DNA of 46,231 bases from Clostridiales bacterium GWB2_37_7 (GCA_001797185.1 MGOS01000053.1:1-46231), one strand, 5' to 3'; positions 1-7,939 are shown, counted from the first letter of the stretch. The notes: generated by a model from the letters alone, not told the origin. Numbers and translations: made by a program.

Positions 1-315
1 TTGGATAACATGTTATGGGATAGAAAGCTAATAAAGGAGCTATTTGATTTTGAATATCGGTGGGAAGTATATAAGCCTGCAGAACAGCGCCAGTATGGAT
101 ACTATGTATTGCCCATATTATATGGCAGCCGTTTTATTGCAAGGTTTGAACCTGTTTTGGATAAGGAAAATAATAGTTTGATTATAAAAAATTGGTGGTG
201 GGAGTCCGGAATAAAAGTGACAGCAAAAATGCGCAATGAGCTGCAGCTAAGCATGAAACGGTTTATGGACTTTACCGGAGCGCAAAGCATTTATCAGGAT
301 CTATCTATTTTTTAG
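1..315 (+). CDS. YcaQ-like winged-helix DNA glycosylase family protein, C-terminal fragment
   Basis: Only the last ~104 residues are present; the reading frame is open to the window edge, so the TTG at base 1 is probably an internal Leu codon. The motif YGYYVLPILYGSRFIARFEP followed by an acidic loop and a NWWWE segment is what I recognise from the C-terminal part of the winged-helix family that includes the interstrand-crosslink glycosylase YcaQ. The family unhooks or repairs damaged DNA in the cytoplasm. The catalytic N-terminal part is outside the window, so activity cannot be judged. It ends before the promoter of the next gene and is not part of that operon. Confidence 0.7.
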   Translation: MDNMLWDRKLIKELFDFEYRWEVYKPAEQRQYGYYVLPILYGSRFIARFEPVLDKENNSLIIKNWWWESGIKVTAKMRNELQLSMKRFMDFTGAQSIYQDLSIF

Positions 316-334
316 CTTAGCTATTATATTTTTA

Positions 335-363
335 TTGACAATGTGACCATGTGGTCATATAAT
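335..363 (+). promoter_or_regulatory. Consensus sigma-A promoter of the tetR-ABC operon
   Basis: TTGACA (335-340) and TATAAT (358-363) are both perfect hexamers with a 17-bp spacer. The spacer is almost entirely filled by the inverted repeat at 344-357, so a bound repressor would exclude RNA polymerase. Transcription would start near 370 and run into the TetR gene. Confidence 0.85.
344..357 (+). promoter_or_regulatory. Probable TetR operator O1, inside the promoter spacer
   Basis: TGACCATGTGGTCA is a near-perfect 14-bp inverted repeat with one mismatch at the centre, placed between -35 and -10. TetR-family repressors usually bind such palindromes next to their own gene. Binding by the adjacent regulator is inferred. 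Confidence 0.7.
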
Positions 364-377
364 AAAATCAAGACATA

Positions 378-391
378 TGACTAGGTGGTCG
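378..391 (+). promoter_or_regulatory. Probable TetR operator O2, downstream of the -10
   Basis: TGACTAGGTGGTCG matches O1 at 11 of 14 positions and lies 34 bp away centre to centre, in the 5' leader just before the ribosome site. Two similarly oriented copies suggest a pair of repressor dimers. The segment also contains a short stem, CTAGG (381-385) with CCTAG (392-396). Confidence 0.55.
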
Positions 392-412
392 CCTAGAAAG
401 GAGCATGAACAT

Positions 413-1042
413 ATGCCAAAGCAAACTTTCTTTAACCTACCTGAAGAGAAAAAAGAAAAGCTCATAGAAACTGCTATTGATGAGTTTTCAAAGCAAAGCT
501 TCAAAAATGCCAGCATTAATAAAATTGCTGAAAATGCGGGTGTGGCAAAGGGCAGTTTATATCAATACTTTGAAGACAAAAAGGATTTGTACAAACATAT
601 TTTCGATATTGCAGGAAGTAAGAAGCAGGAATATTTAATAGGTTGGATGCATCAATTACAGCACTTAGATTTTATAGAAATCATTAGAGAGCTGTATGTC
701 AAAGGAATTGAATTTGCTCTTGAGAATCCAAAGCTGGCAGCACTAGCCAATCATTTCATAAAGGAAAGCGATGTAAAATTTAAAGAAGAAATTATGGGAG
801 TGGGAATAGAGAAAAGCAATCTCTTTTTTGAGGAACTGATAGAAAATGCAAAGAAAAATGGTGAGGTAAGCAAGGAAATAGATACGAAGGTTGGAGCTTA
901 CATCATCACAAATTTGAATACTTCCATCATGGATTATACGCTCAATAAAATGGAATATGAGGATATTTTAAAACATAAAGAAATGCTACTAGATAATGTG
1001 GACAAAATGCTGTTTATTATTAGAAATGGGTTTAAGTCTTAG
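413..1042 (+). CDS. TetR/AcrR-family transcriptional regulator
   Basis: A 209-residue regulator. The N-terminal TetR DNA-binding domain is clear: a helix-turn-helix around residues 25-50 containing NKIAENAGVAKGSLYQYFEDK and a following FxxKxxL-like helix. The rest is the helical ligand and dimer domain. I start at ATG 413 because AGAAAGGAG lies 9 bases upstream; an in-frame ATG at 377 lies inside the second operator and lacks a ribosome site. The gene sits directly in front of an ABC-2 type exporter operon, so it probably represses that operon and itself and is relieved by an exported compound. The ligand cannot be predicted. Confidence 0.9.
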   Translation: MPKQTFFNLPEEKKEKLIETAIDEFSKQSFKNASINKIAENAGVAKGSLYQYFEDKKDLYKHIFDIAGSKKQEYLIGWMHQLQHLDFIEIIRELYVKGIEFALENPKLAALANHFIKESDVKFKEEIMGVGIEKSNLFFEELIENAKKNGEVSKEIDTKVGAYIITNLNTSIMDYTLNKMEYEDILKHKEMLLDNVDKMLFIIRNGFKS

Positions 1043-1060
1043 ATAGGGGAGGTGAAAAAA

Positions 1061-1183
1061 ATGCCATTATGGGGTTGGATCATTTTATTACTGATTGTTT
1101 CTGCAATCATGCTACCCATTAAGATGAGAATATTAAAGAAGATGACTCAAAAGAAGAAACAACCATTTGATGAGGAAGAGTAA
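1061..1183 (+). CDS. 40-residue single-pass membrane microprotein
   Basis: A short ORF preceded by AGGGGAGGTG at ideal spacing and lying in the gap between the TetR gene and the ABC ATPase. Residues 4-20 (WGWIILLLIVSAIMLP) form one membrane helix. A very basic stretch follows (KMRILKKMTQKKK) and the tail is acidic (DEEE). The positive-inside rule places the C-terminus in the cytoplasm. Its stop lies 16 bases before the ATPase start, so it is surely co-transcribed. I know no function for it; a small accessory or stabilising subunit of the exporter is a guess from position. Confidence 0.75.
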   Translation: MPLWGWIILLLIVSAIMLPIKMRILKKMTQKKKQPFDEEE

Positions 1184-1199
1184 GAATGGAGGCATTTTA

Positions 1200-2054
1200 A
1201 TGATAAGTGTTAAGGCTTTATATCATTCTTATACAAAGGATGAAAGCTATGCAGTTAAAAATGTTAGCTTTGATATACAAAAGGGTGAAATATTTGGATT
1301 TTTGGGACCCAGTGGAGCTGGAAAATCTACTACACAAAAGATATTGATTGGATTGATATCTCTACAAAAAGGTCAGGTTGCCATAGATGGGATGGACATT
1401 AAAAAAACGAATAGAGCCTTATTTGACAAAATCGGAGTATCCTTTGAACGTGCAAATGTCTATAAAAAGCTTACAGGAGTAGAGAACTTAAAATTCTTCA
1501 GTGAAATGTTTGGTGTGCCTACGGAGAATCCTTTGAAGCTACTCAAAATGGTAGGCTTAGAGGATGCTGCAAATAAAAAAGCAGGAGACTATTCTAAGGG
1601 AATGCTCCAGAGATTGGTATTTGCCAGGTCCATGATAAGCAATCCCAAGATATGGTTCTTAGATGAACCGACCTCCGGTTTGGACCCAAATACAACCAGT
1701 ATTATTAAAGGAATTATAAAGGAAAGGCAAGAGCAGGGTACAACGATTTTTCTAACAACTCATAACATGCATATTGCTGAAGTGCTTTGTGATAGAGTTG
1801 CCTTTATAACCAATGGAGAAATTAGTGCCATTGATTCTCCTAGAAACCTGAAGTTAAAATACGGTGAAAAGCTTGCAAGCATTGAATATATAGAAAATGC
1901 CATCCTCAAGAAAGCGTATCTATCCTTGACAGATGAAGGGCATAAGAAGAAGCTCAACGACATAATATCAAGCTGCAAGGTTGAGACAATGCATACACAG
2001 GAGGCGACCTTGGAGGAGATATTTATTAAGATAACAGGCAAGGAGTTGAAATAA
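1200..2054 (+). CDS. ABC transporter ATP-binding protein (ABC-2 exporter type)
   Basis: A 284-residue nucleotide-binding subunit. Visible motifs are Walker A GPSGAGKST (residues 36-44), the signature YSKGMLQR, Walker B IWFLDEPTSGLDP and the H-loop TTHNM. A C-terminal extension of ~70 residues is typical of drug and antibiotic exporters of the CcmA/DrrA class. ATG 1200 is preferred because GGAGG lies 7 bases upstream; the longer frame from 1167 overlaps the microprotein. It precedes two ABC-2 permease genes and would power them as a heterodimeric exporter. The substrate is unknown; control by TetR suggests efflux of a toxic or signalling compound. Confidence 0.92.
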   Translation: MISVKALYHSYTKDESYAVKNVSFDIQKGEIFGFLGPSGAGKSTTQKILIGLISLQKGQVAIDGMDIKKTNRALFDKIGVSFERANVYKKLTGVENLKFFSEMFGVPTENPLKLLKMVGLEDAANKKAGDYSKGMLQRLVFARSMISNPKIWFLDEPTSGLDPNTTSIIKGIIKERQEQGTTIFLTTHNMHIAEVLCDRVAFITNGEISAIDSPRNLKLKYGEKLASIEYIENAILKKAYLSLTDEGHKKKLNDIISSCKVETMHTQEATLEEIFIKITGKELK

Positions 2055-2055
2055 G

Positions 2056-3096
2056 TTGAAAAGGTTATTTGGACTCCTAAAAAAAGATTTTTTGGTAGCA
2101 TATAGAGGCTATTTCTTTCTTATCATGCTAGTGGTTGCCCTAATATTAGTTGTTGTTACCAATTGGCTTATACCTGAAAAAGCCAATTTAGATGTCAAAG
2201 TACTGTATGCAGTAGAGGGTGAAAGAACTGAAAGAATGAATTCCTTGCTTGGATTCCTGCAAGGCGCTGAAGGAAGCCAGCGTCTGGATTCTAAGTCTGC
2301 TGTCATAGAGCTTATGCAAGGAGATAAGAATACAATAGGTGTAATAATAAGAGAGGCAGCAGAAAAACCTGTTATAGAGATCGTGCTGCAGGGCTATGAA
2401 AATCAGCAGAGTAGGAATGCGTTGGCACTTTCTTTAAGTGCAGCAATAGATGCCCAAAATATTGATTACAGCAATATAGAAAATGTGACATTGCAGGCTG
2501 TGGAACAGCCGGAAATACCATTGAACAAAAGCTTTGTACCTTTGATGATACTAAATGAGCCAGTTATGTTAGGCTTTATATTTCTGGCAACCCTAATATT
2601 CATGGAAAAGGAAGAGAACACAATCAGAGCATATTTGGTATCTCCAGTGAGAATCTGGGAATATCTGTTGTCCAAGATAATCATTATGGCAGCACTTGCC
2701 TTGATTTCTACTATCTTGATTACAGTTTTTACAGTAGGAATACACGTAAATTGGATTATGCTGCTTGCTATAGTGACAGCAGGCAGTGTATTTGGAGCGG
2801 CTTCTGCAATGTTTATAGCTGTCTTTTTTGACAATTTGTCTAAAGCGATGATTTGGATAATATCAATAAGCCTCATATTTACTATACCGATGGCAGCATA
2901 CTTTATACCAAGCTTTTCTCCATGGTTTATTACAATACTGCCTACTTATGATTTAATGTTTGCCATAAGGGAAGCAATTTATCCTGCAGGAAATCCGCAA
3001 ATATTCTACCAGAGCTTTATAACATTAACGATCATAAACGCAGCTCTTTATATAATGTCAATTGCACTATATCAAAGAAGCTTACTTAGGGATTAG
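2056..3096 (+). CDS. ABC-2 type permease, subunit 1
   Basis: A 346-residue membrane protein with one N-terminal membrane helix (about residues 17-37), a ~120-residue extracytoplasmic domain and five further helices in the C-terminal half. This is the usual ABC-2 exporter layout. The start codon is TTG, one base after the ATPase stop, with AAGGAG at 2040-2045 inside the ATPase gene. Coupled translation with the ATPase is therefore likely. It resembles the next gene in architecture, and the two probably form the heterodimeric membrane channel. Confidence 0.88.
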   Translation: MKRLFGLLKKDFLVAYRGYFFLIMLVVALILVVVTNWLIPEKANLDVKVLYAVEGERTERMNSLLGFLQGAEGSQRLDSKSAVIELMQGDKNTIGVIIREAAEKPVIEIVLQGYENQQSRNALALSLSAAIDAQNIDYSNIENVTLQAVEQPEIPLNKSFVPLMILNEPVMLGFIFLATLIFMEKEENTIRAYLVSPVRIWEYLLSKIIIMAALALISTILITVFTVGIHVNWIMLLAIVTAGSVFGAASAMFIAVFFDNLSKAMIWIISISLIFTIPMAAYFIPSFSPWFITILPTYDLMFAIREAIYPAGNPQIFYQSFITLTIINAALYIMSIALYQRSLLRD

Positions 3097-3110
3097 GAGG
3101 CGTAAGTGTA

Positions 3111-4106
3111 ATGAAAAGGCTATTAGCAATATTTAGACGAGATTTAAAAAGCAGCGTCAGAGAGTTTTTGCTGCTATACATTATACTGGCTCCCATTGTT
3201 ATTGTAATTGGCTTGCGCTTCTTTATTCCAAGTGTAAATGCCATTTCCTTTCAATTTGCACTAGATAAAAGCATAGGAGAAACAGTAATAGCAGAGTTCG
3301 AAAAATATGGCAGGGTAGAGCTGTTGGATGGAAGAAAAGCAATAGAAAACAGAGTAGTCAAGGCTGACGATATCTTTGGAGTTATACAGAATCAAGAGGA
3401 TGATTATGTAGTAATATCTCAGGGTAATGAAGATGAAGGTACAAGCACCATCGCTCAGCAGATAATAGGAAATATGAACAGTGAAGAGGAGGCATTGGCT
3501 GTTACCTATAGTGATATAGGTGCGAAGATGTCCTCGATAACGATATATGGAGCAAGCTCTGTCATACTTATGGCAATTATATTGGCAGGCATGGTTATAG
3601 GGCTTAATATAATTGAAGAAAAGGAAGCAAATACGATGAACGCCTTAAGTGTAACGCCTATGAGGAAATTGGAATTCATTGTAGGAAAGAGCTTAATTGG
3701 GCTAGTACTTCCAGTCGTAGAAGCACTATTTGTAGTATGGATTCTTAACTTACAAAACGTTCATATAGGGATGCTTCTGACAATGACACTTGCTAGTTCC
3801 CTAATAGCGATTATTTTCGGTTTTCTCATAGGGGTATTCAGCAGCAATCAAATAGCAGGTATTGCAAACATGAAATTCTTGCTTCTATTTGTTTCAGCAT
3901 CCTTTATTGGTGCTGTGGTCTTGCCAGCCGGTACACAGTACTTTTTATATTGGTCTCCGTTATACTGGAGCACAATAGGTCTGATCAAGGTTATAACCAA
4001 TGAAGTCACATGGCTGCAAATTTTTCAATATACCTTATGGATACTGGGCCTGACTATTTTGATATTCTTACTAAGTGCAGGTAAAATCAAAAAAGGGCTG
4101 ACATAA
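3111..4106 (+). CDS. ABC-2 type permease, subunit 2
   Basis: A 331-residue membrane protein with the same plan as its upstream neighbour: an N-terminal helix (about residues 21-41), an extracytoplasmic domain, then a C-terminal bundle starting near residue 148 with a conserved-looking IIEEKEANTMNALSVTPM coupling segment. An AGGAGG site lies just upstream of ATG 3111, 14 bases after the previous stop. It is the last gene of the TetR-controlled operon and is followed by a strong hairpin. It would pair with subunit 1; the exported substrate is not evident. Confidence 0.88.
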   Translation: MKRLLAIFRRDLKSSVREFLLLYIILAPIVIVIGLRFFIPSVNAISFQFALDKSIGETVIAEFEKYGRVELLDGRKAIENRVVKADDIFGVIQNQEDDYVVISQGNEDEGTSTIAQQIIGNMNSEEEALAVTYSDIGAKMSSITIYGASSVILMAIILAGMVIGLNIIEEKEANTMNALSVTPMRKLEFIVGKSLIGLVLPVVEALFVVWILNLQNVHIGMLLTMTLASSLIAIIFGFLIGVFSSNQIAGIANMKFLLLFVSASFIGAVVLPAGTQYFLYWSPLYWSTIGLIKVITNEVTWLQIFQYTLWILGLTILIFLLSAGKIKKGLT

Positions 4107-4108
4107 AA

Positions 4109-4150
4109 TGCAAGCTCCCTTAGCAGATTTTTTGACTAAGTGAGCTTGCA
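4109..4150. terminator. Bidirectional terminator between converging genes
   Basis: Arms of 15 bases (4109-4123 and 4136-4150) pair with one mismatch around a 12-base loop. A TTTA run follows on the plus strand, and the minus strand reads TTTTAT after the stem. It lies between the exporter operon and the converging PqqD-like gene. Confidence 0.75.
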
Positions 4151-4154
4151 TTTA

Positions 4155-4535
4155 CTACAGATTTGCATTAGAATTGCTTAAATCGGATTTCTTTTTAAAT
4201 CTAATCCAGCCTCTTCTACTTAAGAATCTTAGATACACTGTCAGTCTTTCGTATACTGGCTCACAGTCCTTATCAAATTCTTTTATTAGTATCTGACCGA
4301 TTCGATATACATTATTGCTGCCATCAATCAGCTGCCAAACCCTTGTGCAAAGCTTATCAAGCCTAATATCTCTAATGGTTGGCTTTCTGGTTAGCCATGC
4401 GACAAACCTATCTATAAGATTATCATGCTTGAAGATTGGATATATAACATTATCTTTCTGCATCCAATTGCTGCGATTTTTCATCGGTATATAAAGCATG
4501 AAATTATTTTCATTCTTTTTCTTTTTAAATATCAT
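4155..4535 (-). CDS. PqqD-family peptide-chaperone-like protein
   Basis: A 126-residue protein. The segment from LDKLCTRVWQLIDGSNNVYR through IGQILIKEFDK to VYLRFLSRRGWIRF has the winged-helix pattern of PqqD, the small domain that holds precursor peptides (RiPP recognition element) for radical-SAM enzymes. The N-terminal ~45 residues are basic and polar. The start is supported by GAGGTG on the minus strand. There is no radical-SAM enzyme or obvious precursor peptide beside it, so it is an orphan PqqD here. The only radical-SAM gene in the window belongs to the AOR locus 34 kb away. A function outside peptide modification is possible. Confidence 0.75.
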   Translation of the reverse strand: MIFKKKKNENNFMLYIPMKNRSNWMQKDNVIYPIFKHDNLIDRFVAWLTRKPTIRDIRLDKLCTRVWQLIDGSNNVYRIGQILIKEFDKDCEPVYERLTVYLRFLSRRGWIRFKKKSDLSNSNANL

Positions 4536-4656
4536 ATAATCACCTCGAATCAGCTGTGGTATTTTACGTTACTGAAATTTCTCAATTCAATGTAATATCT
4601 AATAATTATTATGGGTATATTTAGAATTCCTCATTTTAATAGCTTTATTCTATATA

Positions 4657-4697
4657 TTTCGTGCTAAACAATTTACATTCGCTAAAATAGCACGAAA
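4657..4697. repeat. Inverted repeat pair 1 in the intergenic region
   Basis: TTTCGTGCTA (4657-4666) and TAGCACGAAA (4688-4697) are perfect 10-base arms around a 21-base loop. The segment lies in the 332-bp gap between the PqqD-like gene and the RNase Z-like gene. No T-run follows, so it is more likely a protein-binding or RNA structure than a terminator. Confidence 0.55.
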
Positions 4698-4713
4698 TCT
4701 TATCCACTGTTTA

Positions 4714-4765
4714 TAAATCGCACAAAATACTTATTCTTTCAATGTTAAAACTTTAGTGCGATTTA
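4714..4765. repeat. Inverted repeat pair 2, related to pair 1
   Basis: TAAATCGCAC (4714-4723) and GTGCGATTTA (4756-4765) are perfect 10-base arms with a 32-base loop. The text after the right arm of pair 1 (GCACGAAATCTTAT) resembles the text after the left arm of pair 2 (GCACAAAATACTTAT), so the two look like diverged copies of one unit. The rest of the gap, to 4867, is AT-rich and otherwise featureless. Confidence 0.5.
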
Positions 4766-4867
4766 TCTGCTTTATACAAGTTTTTATAAACAATCAACAT
4801 ACGGATTTATTTATTAAAGTTACTCCATAATAATATTAAGTGAAGATATTAATTGTGAGGTGGTACT

Positions 4868-5812
4868 ATGCTCGATATTGCTTTGCTTGGCTGTGGTGGG
4901 AGTATGCCTATGCCTGAACGATATTTATCAGCTTTGCTTTTAAACTATAGAGGAAGAAAAATACTGGTAGACTGTGGAGAAGGTACTCAGGTATCCATGA
5001 GGTTATTGGGATGGGGATTTAAAACAATTGATGTTATTTGCATCAGTCATGGACATGGTGATCACACAGTGGGATTGCCGGGACTATTATCTACTATAGG
5101 AAACAGCGGCAGGATAGCGCCTCTTACAATAATAGGACCGGAGGGAATAACTGAAATTGTTAAGGGCCTGCGTGTAGTTGCCCCCTATCTTCCCTACGAA
5201 ATAAATATAATAGAGAATCCATTGGAGCCTATAAAGCTTGGCATAAATGTAGATGGAATTGAATTGAACGGTGAATTAGTAGAATTAGATATAAGAGCAT
5301 TGAAGGTTGATCACTCAGCACCCTGTCTGAGCTATAGCTTTTATATCAGGAGAAGACCAAGGTTTGATATCAGCAAGGCGATATCAAATAAGGTACCTAA
5401 AGTTGTTTGGAATATGCTTCAAAAGACAGGAGCCGTTGAGCATGCAGGGGTACTATATACACCTGATATGGTGTTGGGAGATGAGAGGCAAGGCATAAAA
5501 ATATGCATTGTGACGGATACTCGTCCAACTGAAGAGCTTCCTGGATTTATTAGGGAGAGTGATTTATTTATATGTGAAGGGACTTATGGGGCGGAAGAGG
5601 ATCTAGATAAGGCAGTAAAAAACAAGCATATGATATTTCGAGAAGCTGCTGAATTAGCATGTTCAGGGTATGTAAAGGAATTGCTGCTCACTCATTTTAG
5701 TCCTGTTATGCAGAATCCGGAGCATTACTTATTGAATGCTGAGTCGATATTTAAAAATGTGACAATTGGTAAGGACAGACTCATAAAAACCATAAGGTTT
5801 AAAAGTGAATAA
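4868..5812 (+). CDS. RNase Z-family metallo-beta-lactamase hydrolase
   Basis: A 314-residue protein close to RNase Z size. It has the family N-terminus (LLGCGGSMPMPERYLSALLL, then VDCGEGTQ), the zinc motif HGHGDH at residues 61-66, a second His in KVDHSAPCLSYSF, the Asp in VTDTRP and the final LTHFSP His. These are the two-zinc ligands used to trim tRNA 3' ends. The gene has its own GAGGTGG ribosome site and stands alone. RNase Z is the best fit. A more divergent phosphodiesterase is possible because the start region lacks the usual RNxSS text. Confidence 0.82.
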   Translation: MLDIALLGCGGSMPMPERYLSALLLNYRGRKILVDCGEGTQVSMRLLGWGFKTIDVICISHGHGDHTVGLPGLLSTIGNSGRIAPLTIIGPEGITEIVKGLRVVAPYLPYEINIIENPLEPIKLGINVDGIELNGELVELDIRALKVDHSAPCLSYSFYIRRRPRFDISKAISNKVPKVVWNMLQKTGAVEHAGVLYTPDMVLGDERQGIKICIVTDTRPTEELPGFIRESDLFICEGTYGAEEDLDKAVKNKHMIFREAAELACSGYVKELLLTHFSPVMQNPEHYLLNAESIFKNVTIGKDRLIKTIRFKSE

Positions 5813-5814
5813 AA

Positions 5815-5840
5815 AAGGTGAAGCATAATTGCTTCACCTT
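5815..5840. terminator. Bidirectional terminator
   Basis: Perfect 11-base arms AAGGTGAAGCA (5815-5825) and TGCTTCACCTT (5830-5840) flank a TAAT loop. An A-run precedes the stem, which becomes a T-run on the minus strand. It serves both the RNase Z-like gene and the converging secreted-protein gene. Confidence 0.85.
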
Positions 5841-5859
5841 AAACTGTTGTTTTTGTTGT

Positions 5860-7600
5860 TTAGAAATTCTTTATCTCAAAAGTTCCTGTTACAGAGGAGC
5901 TAGCGTCCATCTTGAAAGTTTGAGCATATTCTTGTGAAGAGAAGTAAATATTTCCTTCAACCTTTGTGCCTATCAACTCGAAGCCAGGAGCGGAAACATA
6001 AAGGTCACCTATGAAGGTTCCTTTTGATATATTAGCATTCGGGCTCTTTATGAAGAACTTTGGAACTGACAAGATGAAGCTGTTTGTTACATTTCTCTTA
6101 TCATCTTGAGTGTAAAGAGCAATCTTACGCTTTTCGCCTTTTGTCTTGTCATCCTTACTATAGAATATACCATCTAAAGTAAGGTCTTTTGTGAAGTACA
6201 TATCTCTAAGAGTAGAAGGAATCCAAGAACCTTCTGCACTGATTGCCTTCTCAAAAGCTGCATTAGTATCTACTATTGAAGCAGTTGCCACAGTATCAAC
6301 TACTGCGTATATCTTATTTCCAGTAATGGAGCTAGCTGCATCCATTTTGAAAGTATCCATAGCTTCTCTAGTAGTGAAAATTACATTTCCATCTACCTTA
6401 GCAGCAATTAGATTGAAGTTAGGTGCTGAAACGTAAACATCACCCTTGAATGTTCCTTTTGAAATATTAGCATTTGGGCTCTTAACAGTTAACTTTGGTG
6501 CTGTTAATGTAAATGAACGAGTTGTAACTTTTTTAGCGTCTTGAGTATAAAGAGCAATCTTACGCTTAAGACCTTTTGCCTTGTCATTCTTGTCATAGAA
6601 AACACCATCTAAAACAAGCTCTTTATCAAAAGTTAAGTCTCTAAGAGTAGAAGGAATCCAAGAACCTTCTGCGCTTATTGCCTTCTCAAAAGCTGCATTG
6701 TCACGTACTATTGAAGCAGTTGCTACAGCATCAACATCTGCAAGTATTTGCTTGCCTGTGATGGAGCTAGCAGCATCCATTTTGAAAGTGTCCTTAGCTT
6801 CTTGAGTTGTAAAAATTACGTTTCCGTCTACTTTAGCAACAATTAGATTGAAGTTAGGTGCTGAAACGTAAACATCACCCTTGAATGTTCCTTTTGAAAT
6901 ATTAGCATTTGGGCTCTTAACAATTAACTTTGGTGCTGTTAATGTAAATGAACGAGTTGTAACTTTTTTAGCGTCTTGAGTATAAAGAGCAATCTTACGC
7001 TTTTCGCCTTTTGCCTTGTCATTCTTGTCATAGAAAACACCATCTAAAACAAGCTCTTTATCAAAAGTTAAGTCTCTAAGAACAGAAGGAATCCAAGAAC
7101 CTTCTACGCTTATTGCCTTCTCAAAAGCTGCATTGTCACGTACTATTGAAGCAGTTGCCACAGCATCAACATCTGCAAGTATTTGCTTGCCTGTGATGGA
7201 GCTAGCTGCATCCATAGTGAAAGTATCCTTAGCTGCTTGAGTTGTGAAAATTACATTTCCATTAACCTTTTGACCTACTAATTTGAAGTTTATAGCACTA
7301 ACATAAATATCACCATTGAATGTTCCTTTTTCAAGGCTAGCCATTGGGCTCTTAATAGTTATTGATGGTGCTGTTAAACTGAAGCTTGCAGTTACATTAC
7401 GCTTATCGTCTTGAGTGTAAAGACCTATCTTACGTTGAATAGCATCTATTCCTGTAACCTTGTCTTTCTTACCGTTCTTGAAAACGCCATCTAGAACAAG
7501 AGCTTTATCAGTAGTAAGGTCTTTAAGTGTAGTAACAATCCATTCGCCATCTGCACTAATTCCTTTTTCAAAAGCAGCTACATTGTCTACTAATGATGCA
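5860..7600 (-). repeat. Four tandem 435-bp coding repeats
   Basis: The same text recurs at exact 435-bp steps; for example AGAACCTTCT begins at 6226, 6661 and 7096. The units covering about 6300-6730 and 6735-7170 differ at only a few positions, while the outermost copies are more diverged. This points to recent duplication or gene conversion of the inner units. Confidence 0.8.
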
Positions 7601-7875
7601 GTAGTCACAACATCTACAACTGGCGCTGGAGCCGGTGTTGGTGCAGGCGTTGGTACTGGTGCAGGCACTGGAGCTGGCTTTGGCGCTGGAGCCGGTGTTG
7701 GTTTTGGTGTTGGTGTTGGCTTTGGAGCCGGTGCTGGTGCCGGTACTGGTGCTTCACCAGTAGCAGCAGCTACTACGTCTACCCCAGTTTGGTTCACTGT
7801 TACTGTATCAGCAGCATAAACAGCTGATGATAATAGCATTGTTGCAGCAACGGTCATAGCTAGAAGCTTTCTCAT
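5860..7875 (-). CDS. Secreted repeat protein with Pro-rich linker and four 145-residue repeats
   Basis: A 671-residue exported protein. Residues 1-21 are a signal peptide (MRKLLAMTVAATMLLSSAVYA). About residues 43-88 are a Pro/Ala/Lys linker (PAPAPAPKPTPTPKPTPAP). Four repeats of ~145 residues follow to the end. Each contains a block like AAFEKAISAEGSWIPSTLRD, KRKIALYTQD, ANISKGTFKGDVYVSAPNF, GNVIFTTQEAKDTFKMD and ASSITG. The alternating beta pattern suggests a solenoid or stacked beta-sandwich. I recognise no named domain, sortase signal or S-layer homology domain. The two central repeats are almost identical at DNA level. Duplicated promoter-like elements upstream suggest high expression, as for an abundant surface or matrix protein. 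GGGGG precedes the start. Confidence 0.85.
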   Translation of the reverse strand: MRKLLAMTVAATMLLSSAVYAADTVTVNQTGVDVVAAATGEAPVPAPAPAPKPTPTPKPTPAPAPKPAPVPAPVPTPAPTPAPAPVVDVVTTASLVDNVAAFEKGISADGEWIVTTLKDLTTDKALVLDGVFKNGKKDKVTGIDAIQRKIGLYTQDDKRNVTASFSLTAPSITIKSPMASLEKGTFNGDIYVSAINFKLVGQKVNGNVIFTTQAAKDTFTMDAASSITGKQILADVDAVATASIVRDNAAFEKAISVEGSWIPSVLRDLTFDKELVLDGVFYDKNDKAKGEKRKIALYTQDAKKVTTRSFTLTAPKLIVKSPNANISKGTFKGDVYVSAPNFNLIVAKVDGNVIFTTQEAKDTFKMDAASSITGKQILADVDAVATASIVRDNAAFEKAISAEGSWIPSTLRDLTFDKELVLDGVFYDKNDKAKGLKRKIALYTQDAKKVTTRSFTLTAPKLTVKSPNANISKGTFKGDVYVSAPNFNLIAAKVDGNVIFTTREAMDTFKMDAASSITGNKIYAVVDTVATASIVDTNAAFEKAISAEGSWIPSTLRDMYFTKDLTLDGIFYSKDDKTKGEKRKIALYTQDDKRNVTNSFILSVPKFFIKSPNANISKGTFIGDLYVSAPGFELIGTKVEGNIYFSSQEYAQTFKMDASSSVTGTFEIKNF

Positions 7876-7910
7876 TTTGTATCCCCCTTATAAATTTTTG
7901 GCTAAGCTTG

Positions 7911-7939
7911 TTATAAATTTGACTAATTAGTATACAAAC
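7911..7939 (-). promoter_or_regulatory. Promoter-like repeat copy A of the secreted-protein gene
   Basis: On the minus strand this unit reads TTGTAT, 16 bases, TATAAC, which resembles -35 and -10 elements pointing at the secreted-protein gene, 36 bases from its start codon. The 29-bp unit is repeated at 7972-8000. Confidence 0.5.

Noticed and set aside
7460-7819. Gly/Ala-rich open frame on the plus strand
   Set aside because: It is the antisense of the Pro-rich linker of the secreted protein and has no ribosome site.
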